Below, piece after piece: positions 1 through 8,018 of a DNA stretch of 40,449 bases. Numbering within the stretch: the first letter of the stretch is position 1; each line of letters opens with the position of its first letter. The notes under the pieces are model-generated. The model was not told the DNA's origin. It did no database searches and was given only the letters and a program-made list of their open reading frames with translations. Position numbers and translations under genes: made by a program. Source of the DNA: Ruminiclostridium sp. (lineage in GTDB: Bacteria > Bacillota > Clostridia > Oscillospirales > Ruminococcaceae); assembly GCA_017635095.1 (NCBI GenBank), contig JAGBMA010000066.1, positions 1 through 40,449 on the forward strand. The letters run 5' to 3'.

Positions 1-9
1 GCACTTTTG

Positions 10-216
10 TTCGTCTGAAGGACGAAATGAGCTTGACATCAAGGAATGTGTCCGTTGTTTAAATGCACCGCAGGAGCATTTAAACAACATCTGAAAATCT
101 GTTTTGCAGATTTTCAGTCAATAACTGCCAAAAGGCAGTTACTGAGGACACATTACTTATTGCAGTATGCCTCTTGTTATACTGCACAAAAATATTCTTA
201 CAAATTGTAAGAATAT
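10..216. repeat. Array of perfect hairpins (possible small structured element)
   Basis: This stretch upstream of the sigma gene has no convincing gene but is packed with perfect inverted repeats. Arms are at 10-15/21-26, 54-66/76-88 (13 bp), 91-101/107-117 (11 bp), 122-129/134-141 (8 bp), 161-168/179-186 (8 bp) and 192-201/207-216 (10 bp). A 9-bp outer stem, AATGTGTCC at 45-53 with GGACACATT at 146-154, encloses three of the hairpins as a closed multibranch. An 11-bp direct repeat, AAATGAGCTTG, lies at 25-35 and 251-261 and brackets most of the array, as a target duplication would. It could be a non-autonomous mobile element or a structured leader RNA; the sequence alone does not decide. The left edge may be cut by the window. 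Confidence 0.6.
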
Positions 217-263
217 ACAAATCTGCAATTATCAACATTTTTTCCGTCACAAATGAGCTTGCC

Positions 264-279
264 GGAACGTTTATATAAT
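264..279 (+). promoter_or_regulatory. Weak promoter-like signals before the sigma gene
   Basis: A perfect TATAAT lies at 274-279, but no -35 hexamer stands 16-18 bp upstream of it. GGAAC at 264-268 resembles the -35 box of ECF sigma promoters, but I see no convincing matching -10. Either sigma-A or autoregulatory control is possible. Confidence 0.25.
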
Positions 280-340
280 AGACAGGCAAGTGGTGCTGTC
301 TGTTGAGATAGCTATATTCAGAGAAAGGTGCGGCATAATT

Positions 341-892
341 ATGTTATCCATGTACATGGCAATGCTGGACGAGCCCGTGGACAAGGCTCTGTTTGAAGAT
401 GCCTACAACCGTTACAATCGCAGGATGATAGCCATTGCGTACAATATCATCGGTAATTATCATGACGCGGAAGAAGCGGTGAGCAATGCGTTTTTCAAGA
501 TAGCAGCGAATTTTGACAAGGTAAGGAAACGTACCGGACAGGAACGTGCAGCTTATTACTGTATTGTCACCAGAAACTGCGCATACGATATCCTCCGTGA
601 ACAGAGCAGGAGAAAAGAGATCCCGCTTGACGAAGATATGGATATACCCGACGGAAACAGCGACGTATCTGACGAGGTGCTGAGCGGGTACGGGTATGAG
701 CGTGTGGTCGAAGCGATACGGTCGCTGCCGGAAATGTACGCGGAGGCGCTTTATCTTCAGAATGTGACGGGATTGTCCGTTAAAGAGATCTCCCGCAATC
801 TCGGTATAACCGAAGCCGTTGTGCGCAAAAGGCTTGAACGGGCGCGCATGAAGCTTCGAAGAATACTCGATGAGCAGGGGATAACTGTCTGA
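341..892 (+). CDS. ECF-type RNA polymerase sigma factor
   Basis: A 183-residue sigma-70 family protein of extracytoplasmic-function size that directs RNA polymerase to a small regulon. Region 2 covers about residues 17-90 and includes the DAEEAVSNAFFKI stretch. Region 4 covers about 125-175, with the helix-turn-helix at LSVKEISRNLGITEAVVRKR. I chose ATG 341 because GAGAAAGGTG (321-330) precedes it; an in-frame GTG at 290 would add 17 residues but has no good ribosome site. The gene lies 23 bp before a single-pass membrane protein, the usual arrangement of an ECF sigma factor with its regulator. The regulon cannot be read from the sequence. Confidence 0.9.
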   Translation: MLSMYMAMLDEPVDKALFEDAYNRYNRRMIAIAYNIIGNYHDAEEAVSNAFFKIAANFDKVRKRTGQERAAYYCIVTRNCAYDILREQSRRKEIPLDEDMDIPDGNSDVSDEVLSGYGYERVVEAIRSLPEMYAEALYLQNVTGLSVKEISRNLGITEAVVRKRLERARMKLRRILDEQGITV

Positions 893-915
893 TTTTTCTG
901 AAATGGGGATCAACT

Positions 916-3069
916 ATGGAAAATATACTTAAAAAAGCGCTCGGAGAGGTGCTCACTCCGAAGTATTCGGAGGAGCTCCGTGATTCTTTCGATACGGGAT
1001 ATGCTCCGAGCCGGGAATTTGAATCGGGAATGCGTGAACTGATACGAAAAACCGACAGACCCGCCGTATTCCGATATACCCGTTATTTTGCAGCCGCAGC
1101 CGCAGTTGCACTCGCGATAGGGGCTGCGGTACTTGTGCCTGTGCTCGTAAACAGCGGCAGAATAGCTGTGTCGGAGCCGGAAGATACGACCGATGCAGTC
1201 ACCGAGCTCGCATCACCGACATCTGATATCACGGTTTCCGTGACAGAACCGCCGGTCGCGGCTGAGGACAGCGTGACGGAAACGGGGGATACGGATAACG
1301 TGTTGGATATCATCGTTTCCGAAGACAATACGGAAACCGACAGTCCGTCAGCTGAGACAACAGCCTCCGGAACCATAACGTCTTCCGGGACCGATACTAC
1401 TCCGGAAACAACCGTCCCGGACAGCGAAAACGCATCGTCAGGCGATAACACAGACACAAGTGCCGACGATGATATCAATAACGACGTTGACGTTGCTGAG
1501 AATGAGAACGACACGACCGAAAATGACGAGCCCACCGGCGATGACGACGAGGTCGTTGTAGATGCAGACGATGATGACGTGGCGGAAGTTGATGATGATT
1601 GTGATCTGCCGGAAGCGGATGATGACTATGATCATGGCGACGGCGATGATGACGCGGCTATAGTCATCGAAAAAACAAAAGATATCAATGTAACGGAGGG
1701 CGACAAGCTTTCGGACGTATTTGCAAAAAATTTCGGCGGTATCGGGTTTGACAGTCTTTATGCCGTTTCCGGAAGGTACAAAGCCGATAACGGTTCCCTT
1801 GTTCCACTTGATATGAGCCTGTCGAATCATGCGTTTATCCAGGATCTTGTTCACGGTATGGGTGATGCCGTAACAAACAACACGCATATCGAGTCCACAG
1901 CCGCGGAGCAGTATGTCATGCTTACTGTGTGCGACCGAAAGCCTCAGCATATCGAGCGTACAGACGGATATGTAAACTATTCGGCGTGGCTCGATTACGG
2001 AAGTCTTTTCGGAAACGGAGAATCGGAGGATTTTGTTGATGAAGAGGACGATTTTTCCGATACAAATGAAACGCTGAGTTTTGCTGTAAAGATCTATAAA
2101 AGCGGCAGGATCTCATTTGACGAATATATAAACTACCGTGATCCTTCGGCAAATAAAAGTGAACAGTATAAGATCGGTGTAGATTTCTTCATCAGCGAGG
2201 AGACCGTGAACAAACTGTTCGATGATATCGCAGCAAGATTTATGCCCGATAATGCAGGAACATTCGGCGAAGCCGTTGACCGGTTCGGTATCACCACGGA
2301 AAATATCTCCCAGGCGTTCACAAATGTTGACGGAGTGTACGATACGTTGATCTACAACGGGAAGATAGATCACGGATATATAGAGAAACTGTTCACAAAG
2401 TACAGCAACCGGAAAGTTGCAGTTGCCAAAATCGTCGGCTCTCATCTTGTCAGGATCAATATTGTCACTGTGAACGATGTCCGTATTGTCGTTGATCTGT
2501 GCAGCGACGGTTATATTTACATTGACGATCTGAGGAGCAGATACAGACTGAGATATGAAAACGGGGAAGTGGAAGATGCGCTGAATGCCATTGCTTCCGC
2601 GAACAATATAAATATCCCGTTTTATGGCACACTCGGCGATTATCTTGCAGATAAGAACTTCACCGGCATATCAAGACTTGTTTACGGCGAAGGAAATACC
2701 ACATACGCCCTTGATGACGCGGAGGAACTAAAGGCATTCACCGATCTGCTCAGGGCGGAATTCAATACCGCAAAGTACACTTATGCAGCTTCGGAAACAA
2801 ATGGCTCCAACGCTGTGCAGATATACGTTCCCGGATATCAGAGACCCCTCTCCCTATATTCTCAGGGAAGCGGAGTGCTCAATATACGAACGAACAGCAA
2901 CAACCGTTTCATGCTGTCCGACGGTTTTTCTCAGAAGTTCCTGAAGCTTCTCAAGGAAAACAGTAATACGAAAAGAATGACAGACGAAGATGAAGATACG
3001 ATCGTTTATGTGGACGATATCGACTCTGACGATGTTGACTACGAAGAAGTGATAGACGATGAGCCGTAA
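916..3069 (+). CDS. Membrane-anchored acidic protein, likely sigma partner
   Basis: A 717-residue protein. Residues 1-57 are probably cytoplasmic, one membrane helix spans about 58-79, and a Thr/Ser/Glu/Asp-rich low-complexity stretch follows to about 245, becoming almost pure Asp/Glu/Val near 195-245. The rest looks folded and contains several similar lead-ins (DKLSDVFAKNFGG, TFGEAVDRFGITTENI, TLGDYLADKNFTG), suggesting three related extracytoplasmic modules. The C-terminus is again strongly acidic (DDIDSDDVDYEEVIDDEP). Its position right after the sigma gene suggests that the short cytoplasmic segment binds the sigma factor and the outer part senses a signal. I see no zinc-binding anti-sigma motif, so this role is inferred from context. 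I recognise no named domain in the outer part. Confidence 0.75.
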   Translation: MENILKKALGEVLTPKYSEELRDSFDTGYAPSREFESGMRELIRKTDRPAVFRYTRYFAAAAAVALAIGAAVLVPVLVNSGRIAVSEPEDTTDAVTELASPTSDITVSVTEPPVAAEDSVTETGDTDNVLDIIVSEDNTETDSPSAETTASGTITSSGTDTTPETTVPDSENASSGDNTDTSADDDINNDVDVAENENDTTENDEPTGDDDEVVVDADDDDVAEVDDDCDLPEADDDYDHGDGDDDAAIVIEKTKDINVTEGDKLSDVFAKNFGGIGFDSLYAVSGRYKADNGSLVPLDMSLSNHAFIQDLVHGMGDAVTNNTHIESTAAEQYVMLTVCDRKPQHIERTDGYVNYSAWLDYGSLFGNGESEDFVDEEDDFSDTNETLSFAVKIYKSGRISFDEYINYRDPSANKSEQYKIGVDFFISEETVNKLFDDIAARFMPDNAGTFGEAVDRFGITTENISQAFTNVDGVYDTLIYNGKIDHGYIEKLFTKYSNRKVAVAKIVGSHLVRINIVTVNDVRIVVDLCSDGYIYIDDLRSRYRLRYENGEVEDALNAIASANNINIPFYGTLGDYLADKNFTGISRLVYGEGNTTYALDDAEELKAFTDLLRAEFNTAKYTYAASETNGSNAVQIYVPGYQRPLSLYSQGSGVLNIRTNSNNRFMLSDGFSQKFLKLLKENSNTKRMTDEDEDTIVYVDDIDSDDVDYEEVIDDEP

Positions 3070-3078
3070 CATAACAAG

Positions 3079-3110
3079 AACCCCGCTGCTTTACCGGCAG
3101 CGGGGGTTTT
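3079..3110. terminator. Bidirectional intrinsic terminator
   Basis: CCCCGCTGC (3081-3089) pairs with GCAGCGGGG (3097-3105) around a 7-nt loop. TTTT follows on the plus strand, ending the sigma operon. On the minus strand the hairpin is followed by TTCTTGTTAT, so it can also stop reads from serA. Confidence 0.85.
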
Positions 3111-3118
3111 GCTTTATC

Positions 3119-3210
3119 GGGTCCGGCATCATGCCGGCGCGGTGCAGGCTGCGTAAGTCTGCCGCCGTCCGCGGGGACATTTTGCCCAAAAGTACCTTTG
3201 GGGCAAAACT
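3119..3210. repeat. Intergenic hairpin-chain repeat, copy A
   Basis: About 92 bp starting with GGGTCC. It contains a 7-bp stem with a one-base centre (CCGGCAT-C-ATGCCGG, 3123-3137), a weaker second stem, GTCC-GCGG-GGAC (3167-3178), and a final stem TTTTGCCC/GGGCAAAA (3180-3187/3201-3208) around the core AAAGTACCTTT. The order, spacing and core match the element at 29040-29131, while the stem sequences differ in a paired way. No reading frame is evident. Confidence 0.7.
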
Positions 3211-3216
3211 CTCTGC

Positions 3217-4365
3217 TTACTTTATAACTCTTACCTTTATAACGCCGTCAACTGCTTCGAGCTTTGCAACATCTGCATCACCCTTGACATCGAGGATAGT
3301 GTAAGCCATATCCTTCTTTGCTGCGGTCGCTTTGTTTGCAACAGTTGCTCCTGCAGCGGCGGCAAGCTTATCAGCGATACCGTCGGAAGCCTTGCTTATA
3401 ACAGTTACGAGTGCGTCGCCTGTCTTTGCAAGAGAAAGGTTCGGGAGGTTCACGCTGTTGAGGATCTCACCCTTTTCGAGGTAGTTGCGTACTTCGTTGC
3501 ACGCCATGACAGCGCAGTTGTCCTCGCTCTCGGGAGTGGAAGCTCCGAGGTGCGGGATAGCGATGACGTTCTCAACGCAGAGCAGGTCGTCTGTAGCAAA
3601 GTCGGTAGCGTATGCTGCCATTTTACCGCTTGCGAGGGCATCTATGATAGCCTTGCTGTCAACGAGGTCTGCACGGGCAAAGTTGAGGATACGAACGCCG
3701 TCCTTCATCTTGCCGATGGTATCTGCATTTATCATGCCCTTTGTTTCGGGAGTTGCGGGAGCGTGGATAGAGATGTAGTCGCTTATCTTGTAGATCTCGT
3801 CATTGTTTGCAGCGATCTTGATCTCGGGGGAGAGACGCTTTTTAGCTGCATCGGAAAGGAACGGATCTGCACCGTAAACTTCCATTCCGAGAGCGACTGC
3901 TGCATTTGCAACAAGTGCGCCGATAGCGCCGAGACCGATAACACCGAGCTTTTTGCCGGAGATCTCGGGGCCTACGAACTGGCTCTTGCCTTTTTCTACG
4001 AGCTTGCCTACTTCATCGCCCTTGCCTTTGAGGGTCTTGATCCACTCTGTTGCGGGAACGACCTTTCTGCTGGAGAGAAGGAGTCCTGCTATAACGAGTT
4101 CCTTAACTGCGTTTGCGTTGGCACCGGGGGTGTTGAAAACAGCGATACCTTTTTCTGAGCACTTGTCGATCGGGATATTGTTTACGCCTGCGCCTGCTCT
4201 TGCAATAGCGAGAAGGTTGGAGCCGAGCTCCATTTCATGCATGGAAGCGGAACGAACCACTACCGCATCGGGATTTGCTTCGCTGTCGCTTATAGCGTAG
4301 TCGGTCTTCGGGAGAAGGTCTGTGCCGCAGGCAGCGATCTTGTTAAGAGTGAGTATATTGTACAT
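3217..4365 (-). CDS. serA: D-3-phosphoglycerate dehydrogenase
   Basis: A 382-residue enzyme for the first step of phosphorylated serine synthesis, the NAD-dependent oxidation of 3-phosphoglycerate to 3-phosphohydroxypyruvate in the cytoplasm. The Rossmann fold shows GLGAIG, the substrate-binding and catalytic regions are recognisable at AGAGVNNIP, NFARADLV (Arg) and IPHLGAST (His), and residues from about 310 look like a short ACT-type regulatory domain (YTILDVKGDADVAKLEA). The length fits the short clostridial form. A GAGGT site precedes the ATG. It lies 77 bp downstream of serC on the same strand, with a terminator-like hairpin between them, so its expression may be reduced relative to serC. 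Confidence 0.95.
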   Translation of the reverse strand: MYNILTLNKIAACGTDLLPKTDYAISDSEANPDAVVVRSASMHEMELGSNLLAIARAGAGVNNIPIDKCSEKGIAVFNTPGANANAVKELVIAGLLLSSRKVVPATEWIKTLKGKGDEVGKLVEKGKSQFVGPEISGKKLGVIGLGAIGALVANAAVALGMEVYGADPFLSDAAKKRLSPEIKIAANNDEIYKISDYISIHAPATPETKGMINADTIGKMKDGVRILNFARADLVDSKAIIDALASGKMAAYATDFATDDLLCVENVIAIPHLGASTPESEDNCAVMACNEVRNYLEKGEILNSVNLPNLSLAKTGDALVTVISKASDGIADKLAAAAGATVANKATAAKKDMAYTILDVKGDADVAKLEAVDGVIKVRVIK

Positions 4366-4390
4366 TTTGAGTTACCTCTTTCTTATAAAA

Positions 4391-4428
4391 TTATTCAAAC
4401 GGGCAGCGAAGAAGCATCTTGCTGCCCG
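4391..4428 (-). terminator. Hairpin between serC and serA
   Basis: CGGGCAGC (4400-4407) pairs perfectly with GCTGCCCG (4421-4428) around a 13-nt loop. Read on the minus strand it is followed by TTTGAATAATTTT, a moderately U-rich tail. It would partly terminate serC transcripts before serA. Confidence 0.6.
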
Positions 4429-4442
4429 TAATGATAGTATGA

Positions 4443-5528
4443 TTATGAATTTTCAGCTTCAAACTTCTTCATGAATTCTACAAGCTTTTCAACGCCCTCG
4501 ATAGGCATAGCATTGTAGATAGAAGCTCTCATACCGCCGACAGTTCTGTGACCTTTGAGGTTCTCGAAGCCTGCAGCCTTAGCTTCCTTGACGAATTTAG
4601 CGTCGAGCTCTTCGTTGCCGGTGATGAAAGGAACGTTCATTATCGAACGGTCTTCCTTGCGTACTGTGCCCTTGAAGAGCTTGCTCTCGTCGAGATAATC
4701 ATAAAGGATCTTAGCCTTCTTCTCGTTGTGAGCCTTCATAGCCTCTAAGCCGCCCATCTTCTTGATCCACTTGAATACCTTGCCGCAGATATAGATGCCG
4801 TAGCAGGGAGGAGTGTTGTAGAGCGAATCGTTGTCTGCCTGGGTCTTCCACTTGAGAAGAGTAGGTGTGCCCGGAAGAACATCGTCTGTGATGAGATCTT
4901 CTCTGATTATTGCAATAACAACGCCTGCAGGGCCTACATTCTTCTGAACGCCGCCGTAGATAACGCCGTACTTTGTTACATCAACAGGCTCGGAAAGGAA
5001 GCAGGAGGAAACGTCGGAAACAAGGATATGACCCTTTGTATTCGGGAGCTTCCAGTACTTTGTACCGTAGATCGTGTTATTCTCACAGATATATACATAG
5101 TCTGCATCTTCGGGGATAGGAAGATCGGAGCAGTCCGGGATATAGGAGAAAGTCTTGTCTGCGGACGATGCAACTGCAACTGCGCCTTCGCCGGCATAGA
5201 TCTGAGCTTCCTGCCAAGCCTTCTTAGCCCACTGACCTGTGATGATGTACGCAGCCTTCTTGTTCTTCATGAGGTTCATAGGAACTTCTGCGAAGAACTG
5301 GGATGCGCCGCCCTGAAGGAAGAGCACCTTGTAGTTGTCGGGGATATTCATGAGGTCTCTGATGTCTTTCTCGGCTTCCTTGATGATATCATCGAAAGCC
5401 TTGGAACGGTGGGACATCTCCATTACGGACATACCCGTTCCTCTGTAATCGAGCATCTCGTCTGCCGCTTCTTTGAGGACTTCCTCGGGCAGAACTGCGG
5501 GACCTGCGCTGAAATTGTAAACTCTCAT
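4443..5528 (-). CDS. serC: Phosphoserine aminotransferase
   Basis: A 361-residue PLP enzyme that transaminates 3-phosphohydroxypyruvate with glutamate to phosphoserine, the step after SerA. Family hallmarks include the start MRVYNFSAGPAVLPEEVL, FLQGGASQFF, SDVSSCFLS and the PLP-lysine segment GGVQKNVGPAG; the C-terminus has GHRTVGGMRASIYNA. The length is normal. AGGAGG stands 7 nt before the ATG, and a consensus promoter lies just upstream. No phosphoserine phosphatase is seen nearby, so serB must be elsewhere. Confidence 0.97.
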   Translation of the reverse strand: MRVYNFSAGPAVLPEEVLKEAADEMLDYRGTGMSVMEMSHRSKAFDDIIKEAEKDIRDLMNIPDNYKVLFLQGGASQFFAEVPMNLMKNKKAAYIITGQWAKKAWQEAQIYAGEGAVAVASSADKTFSYIPDCSDLPIPEDADYVYICENNTIYGTKYWKLPNTKGHILVSDVSSCFLSEPVDVTKYGVIYGGVQKNVGPAGVVIAIIREDLITDDVLPGTPTLLKWKTQADNDSLYNTPPCYGIYICGKVFKWIKKMGGLEAMKAHNEKKAKILYDYLDESKLFKGTVRKEDRSIMNVPFITGNEELDAKFVKEAKAAGFENLKGHRTVGGMRASIYNAMPIEGVEKLVEFMKKFEAENS

Positions 5529-5566
5529 AGTTTGCCTCCTGAGATAAAATTTAATAATACTCTACT

Positions 5567-5595
5567 ATTATAATTTAAATTGTCGATTCTGTCAA
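5567..5595 (-). promoter_or_regulatory. Consensus sigma-A promoter of serC
   Basis: On the minus strand TTGACA (5590-5595) and TATAAT (5567-5572) are both perfect and 17 bp apart, about 40 bp before the serC ATG. Confidence 0.85.
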
Positions 5596-5674
5596 TAGAA
5601 TTTGTCAAATTTTATATATTTTTTTGCAGGAAAATGTATATCAATCCTGCAAAATCCGCATTGACGGTTCCGGA

Positions 5675-7942
5675 TCAACAGCTGGGGCGGATCCTCTTTA
5701 TGCGCTCACGCATTATTGTATGCTGTTCCTCGGTCCTTCCGCACTTCGGGCAGCGGTCGCCGATGATGCCGGTATATCCGCAGACGGAGTCTCTGTCAAC
5801 AGGGTGGTTCACCGAGCCGTAACCGATGCCGGATTCTTTCATGCAGCGGATTATCTGCTCAAACGCATCGAGGTTCTGGAGCGGATCGCCGTCAAGCTCC
5901 ACATAGCTTATGTGACCCGCGTTCGTGAGCGCGTGATACGGAGCTTCGAGCTTTATTTTGCTGAACGCGGAGATATGGTAATATACCGGGATATGGAACG
6001 AGTTGGTATAGTATTCGCGGTCTGTGATACCCTCGATCTTACCGTATCTCTTTCTATCCATTTTTACAAATCTTCCGGAAAGACCCTCTGCCGGAGTTGC
6101 AAGGAGAGAGAAGTTGAAGCCCGTCTTCTTGGACTCCTCGTCCATTCTCTGGCGCATACGGCCGATAATGCGAAGTCCGAGTTCCTGTGCTCTTGCACTT
6201 TCGCCGTGATGCTCACCGATAAGAGCCTTGAGGCATTCCGCAAGTCCGATGAAGCCCATAGAAAGCGTGCCGTGCTTGAGGACTTCGCCTACGCAGTCGT
6301 TTGGACCGAGCTTGTCGGAGTCTATCCAGATACCCTGACCCATGAGGAAGGGGTAATTCTTGACTTTCTTCTGAGCCTGGATCTTGTATCTGTACATGAG
6401 CTGGTCGATAACAAGGTTCATTTCGTCTTCGAGGAGTTCAAAGAAGCGCACGATATCTTTCTGTGCCTTTATTCCGAGGCGGGGAAGATTGATCGAAGTG
6501 AAACTGAGGTTACCGCGTCCGGTGACGATCTCACGGGAGGGGTCGTTCACATTTCCTATGACTCTTGTGCGGCAGCCCATATAAGCGATCTCTGTGTTGT
6601 AATCGCCGGGCTTGTAGTACTGGAGATTATAGGGAGCGTCTATGAACGAGAAGTTCGGGAAAAGGCGCTTTGCGGAAACCCTGCAGGCAAGCTTGAACAG
6701 GTGGTAGTTCGGCTCACCGGGATTGTAGTTGATACCTTCCTTTATTTTGAAGATATGGATAGGGAAGATAGCGGTCTCTCCGTTTCCGAGCCCCTTTTCG
6801 GTTGCAAGAAGAACGTTCTCTGTGACCATCTGACCTTCGGGAGATGTATCGGTGCCGTAGTTTATGGACGAGAACGGTATCTGGGCACCCGCGCGGCTGT
6901 TCATGGTGTTGAGGTTATGGATAAGAGCCTCCATGGCCTGGTAAGTCGCACGGTTTGTCTCTTTCTTCGAGAGTTTGAGTGCAAATGACTGGATCTTTCC
7001 GGCGAGTTCCTTGCTTCCGCAGATCTCTGTCAGATACGGCAGCTCCGCTTCGGTGAAGCCGTTATTGTTTGCAAGAACGGGAACGAGATCCTGTTCGTCA
7101 TGCAGTTTATCAAAGTACTCATTGACTTTCTGTGCCGCGTCATCATCGGACATATCGCTTTCGAGGAACAGACCGCGGATAATGTTGCTGCGGTACATCT
7201 GCATATATGTCTTCTTAACGCCGTCAGCCATTGCATAGTCAAAGTTTGGTATGGACTGGCCGCCGTGCTGGTCGTTCTGGTTGGACTGGATAGCTATACA
7301 GGCGAGAGCGGAATAGCTTCCGATACCGTTCGGTTCACGCAGGAAACCGTGACCGGTGGAAAAACCGCCTTTGAAAAGCTTTTTCAGGTCGATCTGACAG
7401 CAAGTCGTTGTGAGAGTAAAGAAATCGAGGTCGTGGATATGGATATCGCCCTCTATATGAGCCTTTGAGTGCGCAGGGTCGAGAACGTACATCTCGTTGA
7501 ACTGCTTTGCGCCCTCGGAACCGTATTTGAGCATCGTGCCCATAGCGGTATCGCCGTCTATATTTGCGTTTTCGCGCTTGATATCACAATCCTGGGCGGA
7601 CTTGAAGGTAAGATCCTCATACGTTTTCATAAGAGAAGTATTCATCTCTCTTATGCGTGTTCTGTCGGCTCTGTACAGGATATAGCTCTTTGCAGTCTTG
7701 GCGTGTCCGTTTTCCACGAGCACCTTTTCGACTGTATCCTGGACCTCTTCGACAGACGGAACGAATTCATCGGTGTTTGTATCTTCCTGTTCGAGTATCC
7801 GGCAGACTTCCTCGGCGAGTGCGAGAGCCGAATTGTAGTCCTTGCCGCCTACAGACGATGCAGCCTTGAAAATTGCGTCTGCGATCTTCTGTACGTTGAA
7901 TGCGGTGGTCCTTCCGTCACGTTTACGGATCTTGGTTATCAT
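5675..7942 (-). CDS. nrdD: Anaerobic ribonucleoside-triphosphate reductase, C-terminus atypical
   Basis: A 755-residue class III ribonucleotide reductase, which makes dNTPs without oxygen. An ATP-cone occupies about residues 1-95 (ITKIRKRDGRTTAFNVQKI). The barrel follows, with HIHDLDFF, NSRAGAQIPFSSINYG, GCRTRVIGNV and NLSFTSINLPRLG. The zinc-site region VCGYTGIIGDRCPKCGR is near the end. Family members then carry a glycyl-radical loop of the type R-[IV]-x-G-Y-L about 30 residues from the C-terminus. Here the protein stops at ERIKRIRPSC and no GYL motif follows in any frame down to the serC promoter. Everything else looks intact. AAGGAG precedes the ATG. No activase gene (nrdG) is in the window. 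It is a truncated gene, a variant complemented in trans, or a sequence or assembly fault. Confidence 0.93.
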   Translation of the reverse strand: MITKIRKRDGRTTAFNVQKIADAIFKAASSVGGKDYNSALALAEEVCRILEQEDTNTDEFVPSVEEVQDTVEKVLVENGHAKTAKSYILYRADRTRIREMNTSLMKTYEDLTFKSAQDCDIKRENANIDGDTAMGTMLKYGSEGAKQFNEMYVLDPAHSKAHIEGDIHIHDLDFFTLTTTCCQIDLKKLFKGGFSTGHGFLREPNGIGSYSALACIAIQSNQNDQHGGQSIPNFDYAMADGVKKTYMQMYRSNIIRGLFLESDMSDDDAAQKVNEYFDKLHDEQDLVPVLANNNGFTEAELPYLTEICGSKELAGKIQSFALKLSKKETNRATYQAMEALIHNLNTMNSRAGAQIPFSSINYGTDTSPEGQMVTENVLLATEKGLGNGETAIFPIHIFKIKEGINYNPGEPNYHLFKLACRVSAKRLFPNFSFIDAPYNLQYYKPGDYNTEIAYMGCRTRVIGNVNDPSREIVTGRGNLSFTSINLPRLGIKAQKDIVRFFELLEDEMNLVIDQLMYRYKIQAQKKVKNYPFLMGQGIWIDSDKLGPNDCVGEVLKHGTLSMGFIGLAECLKALIGEHHGESARAQELGLRIIGRMRQRMDEESKKTGFNFSLLATPAEGLSGRFVKMDRKRYGKIEGITDREYYTNSFHIPVYYHISAFSKIKLEAPYHALTNAGHISYVELDGDPLQNLDAFEQIIRCMKESGIGYGSVNHPVDRDSVCGYTGIIGDRCPKCGRTEEQHTIMRERIKRIRPSC

Positions 7943-7968
7943 CTTAGCATCTCCTTTTACATTTCAAA

Positions 7969-8018
7969 ACACAAGATGTTGTGGTCGCATAGAAAACTCG
8001 CGACAATATATATTATAT
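7969..8018 (-). promoter_or_regulatory. Two NrdR boxes upstream of nrdD
   Basis: Boxes at 7969-7984 (ACACAAGATGTTGTGG) and 8003-8018 (ACAATATATATTATAT) each match 13 of 16 positions of the NrdR consensus ACACWATATATWGTGT. They start 34 bp apart, about three helical turns. The distal box overlaps the promoter -10, as expected for repression by NrdR when dATP/ATP is high. Confidence 0.65.

Noticed and set aside
10-216. CRISPR array or tRNA cluster
   Set aside because: The hairpins differ in sequence and spacing, there are no repeat-spacer units, and no tRNA-like T-loop or anticodon arm is present.
290-340. GTG start at 290 for the sigma factor
   Set aside because: It would add 17 residues with no ribosome site, whereas ATG 341 has GAGAAAGGTG upstream and gives a normal ECF N-terminus.
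1083-1950. Minus-strand open frames rich in Ser/Val or Ile/Val opposite the acidic protein
   Set aside because: They are mirror images of the Asp/Glu/Thr low-complexity stretch and have no ribosome sites.
5624-6988. A 454-codon open frame on the plus strand opposite nrdD
   Set aside because: It lies wholly antisense to a strongly conserved gene, shows no recognisable domain, has no ribosome site, and is explained by the codon bias of nrdD.
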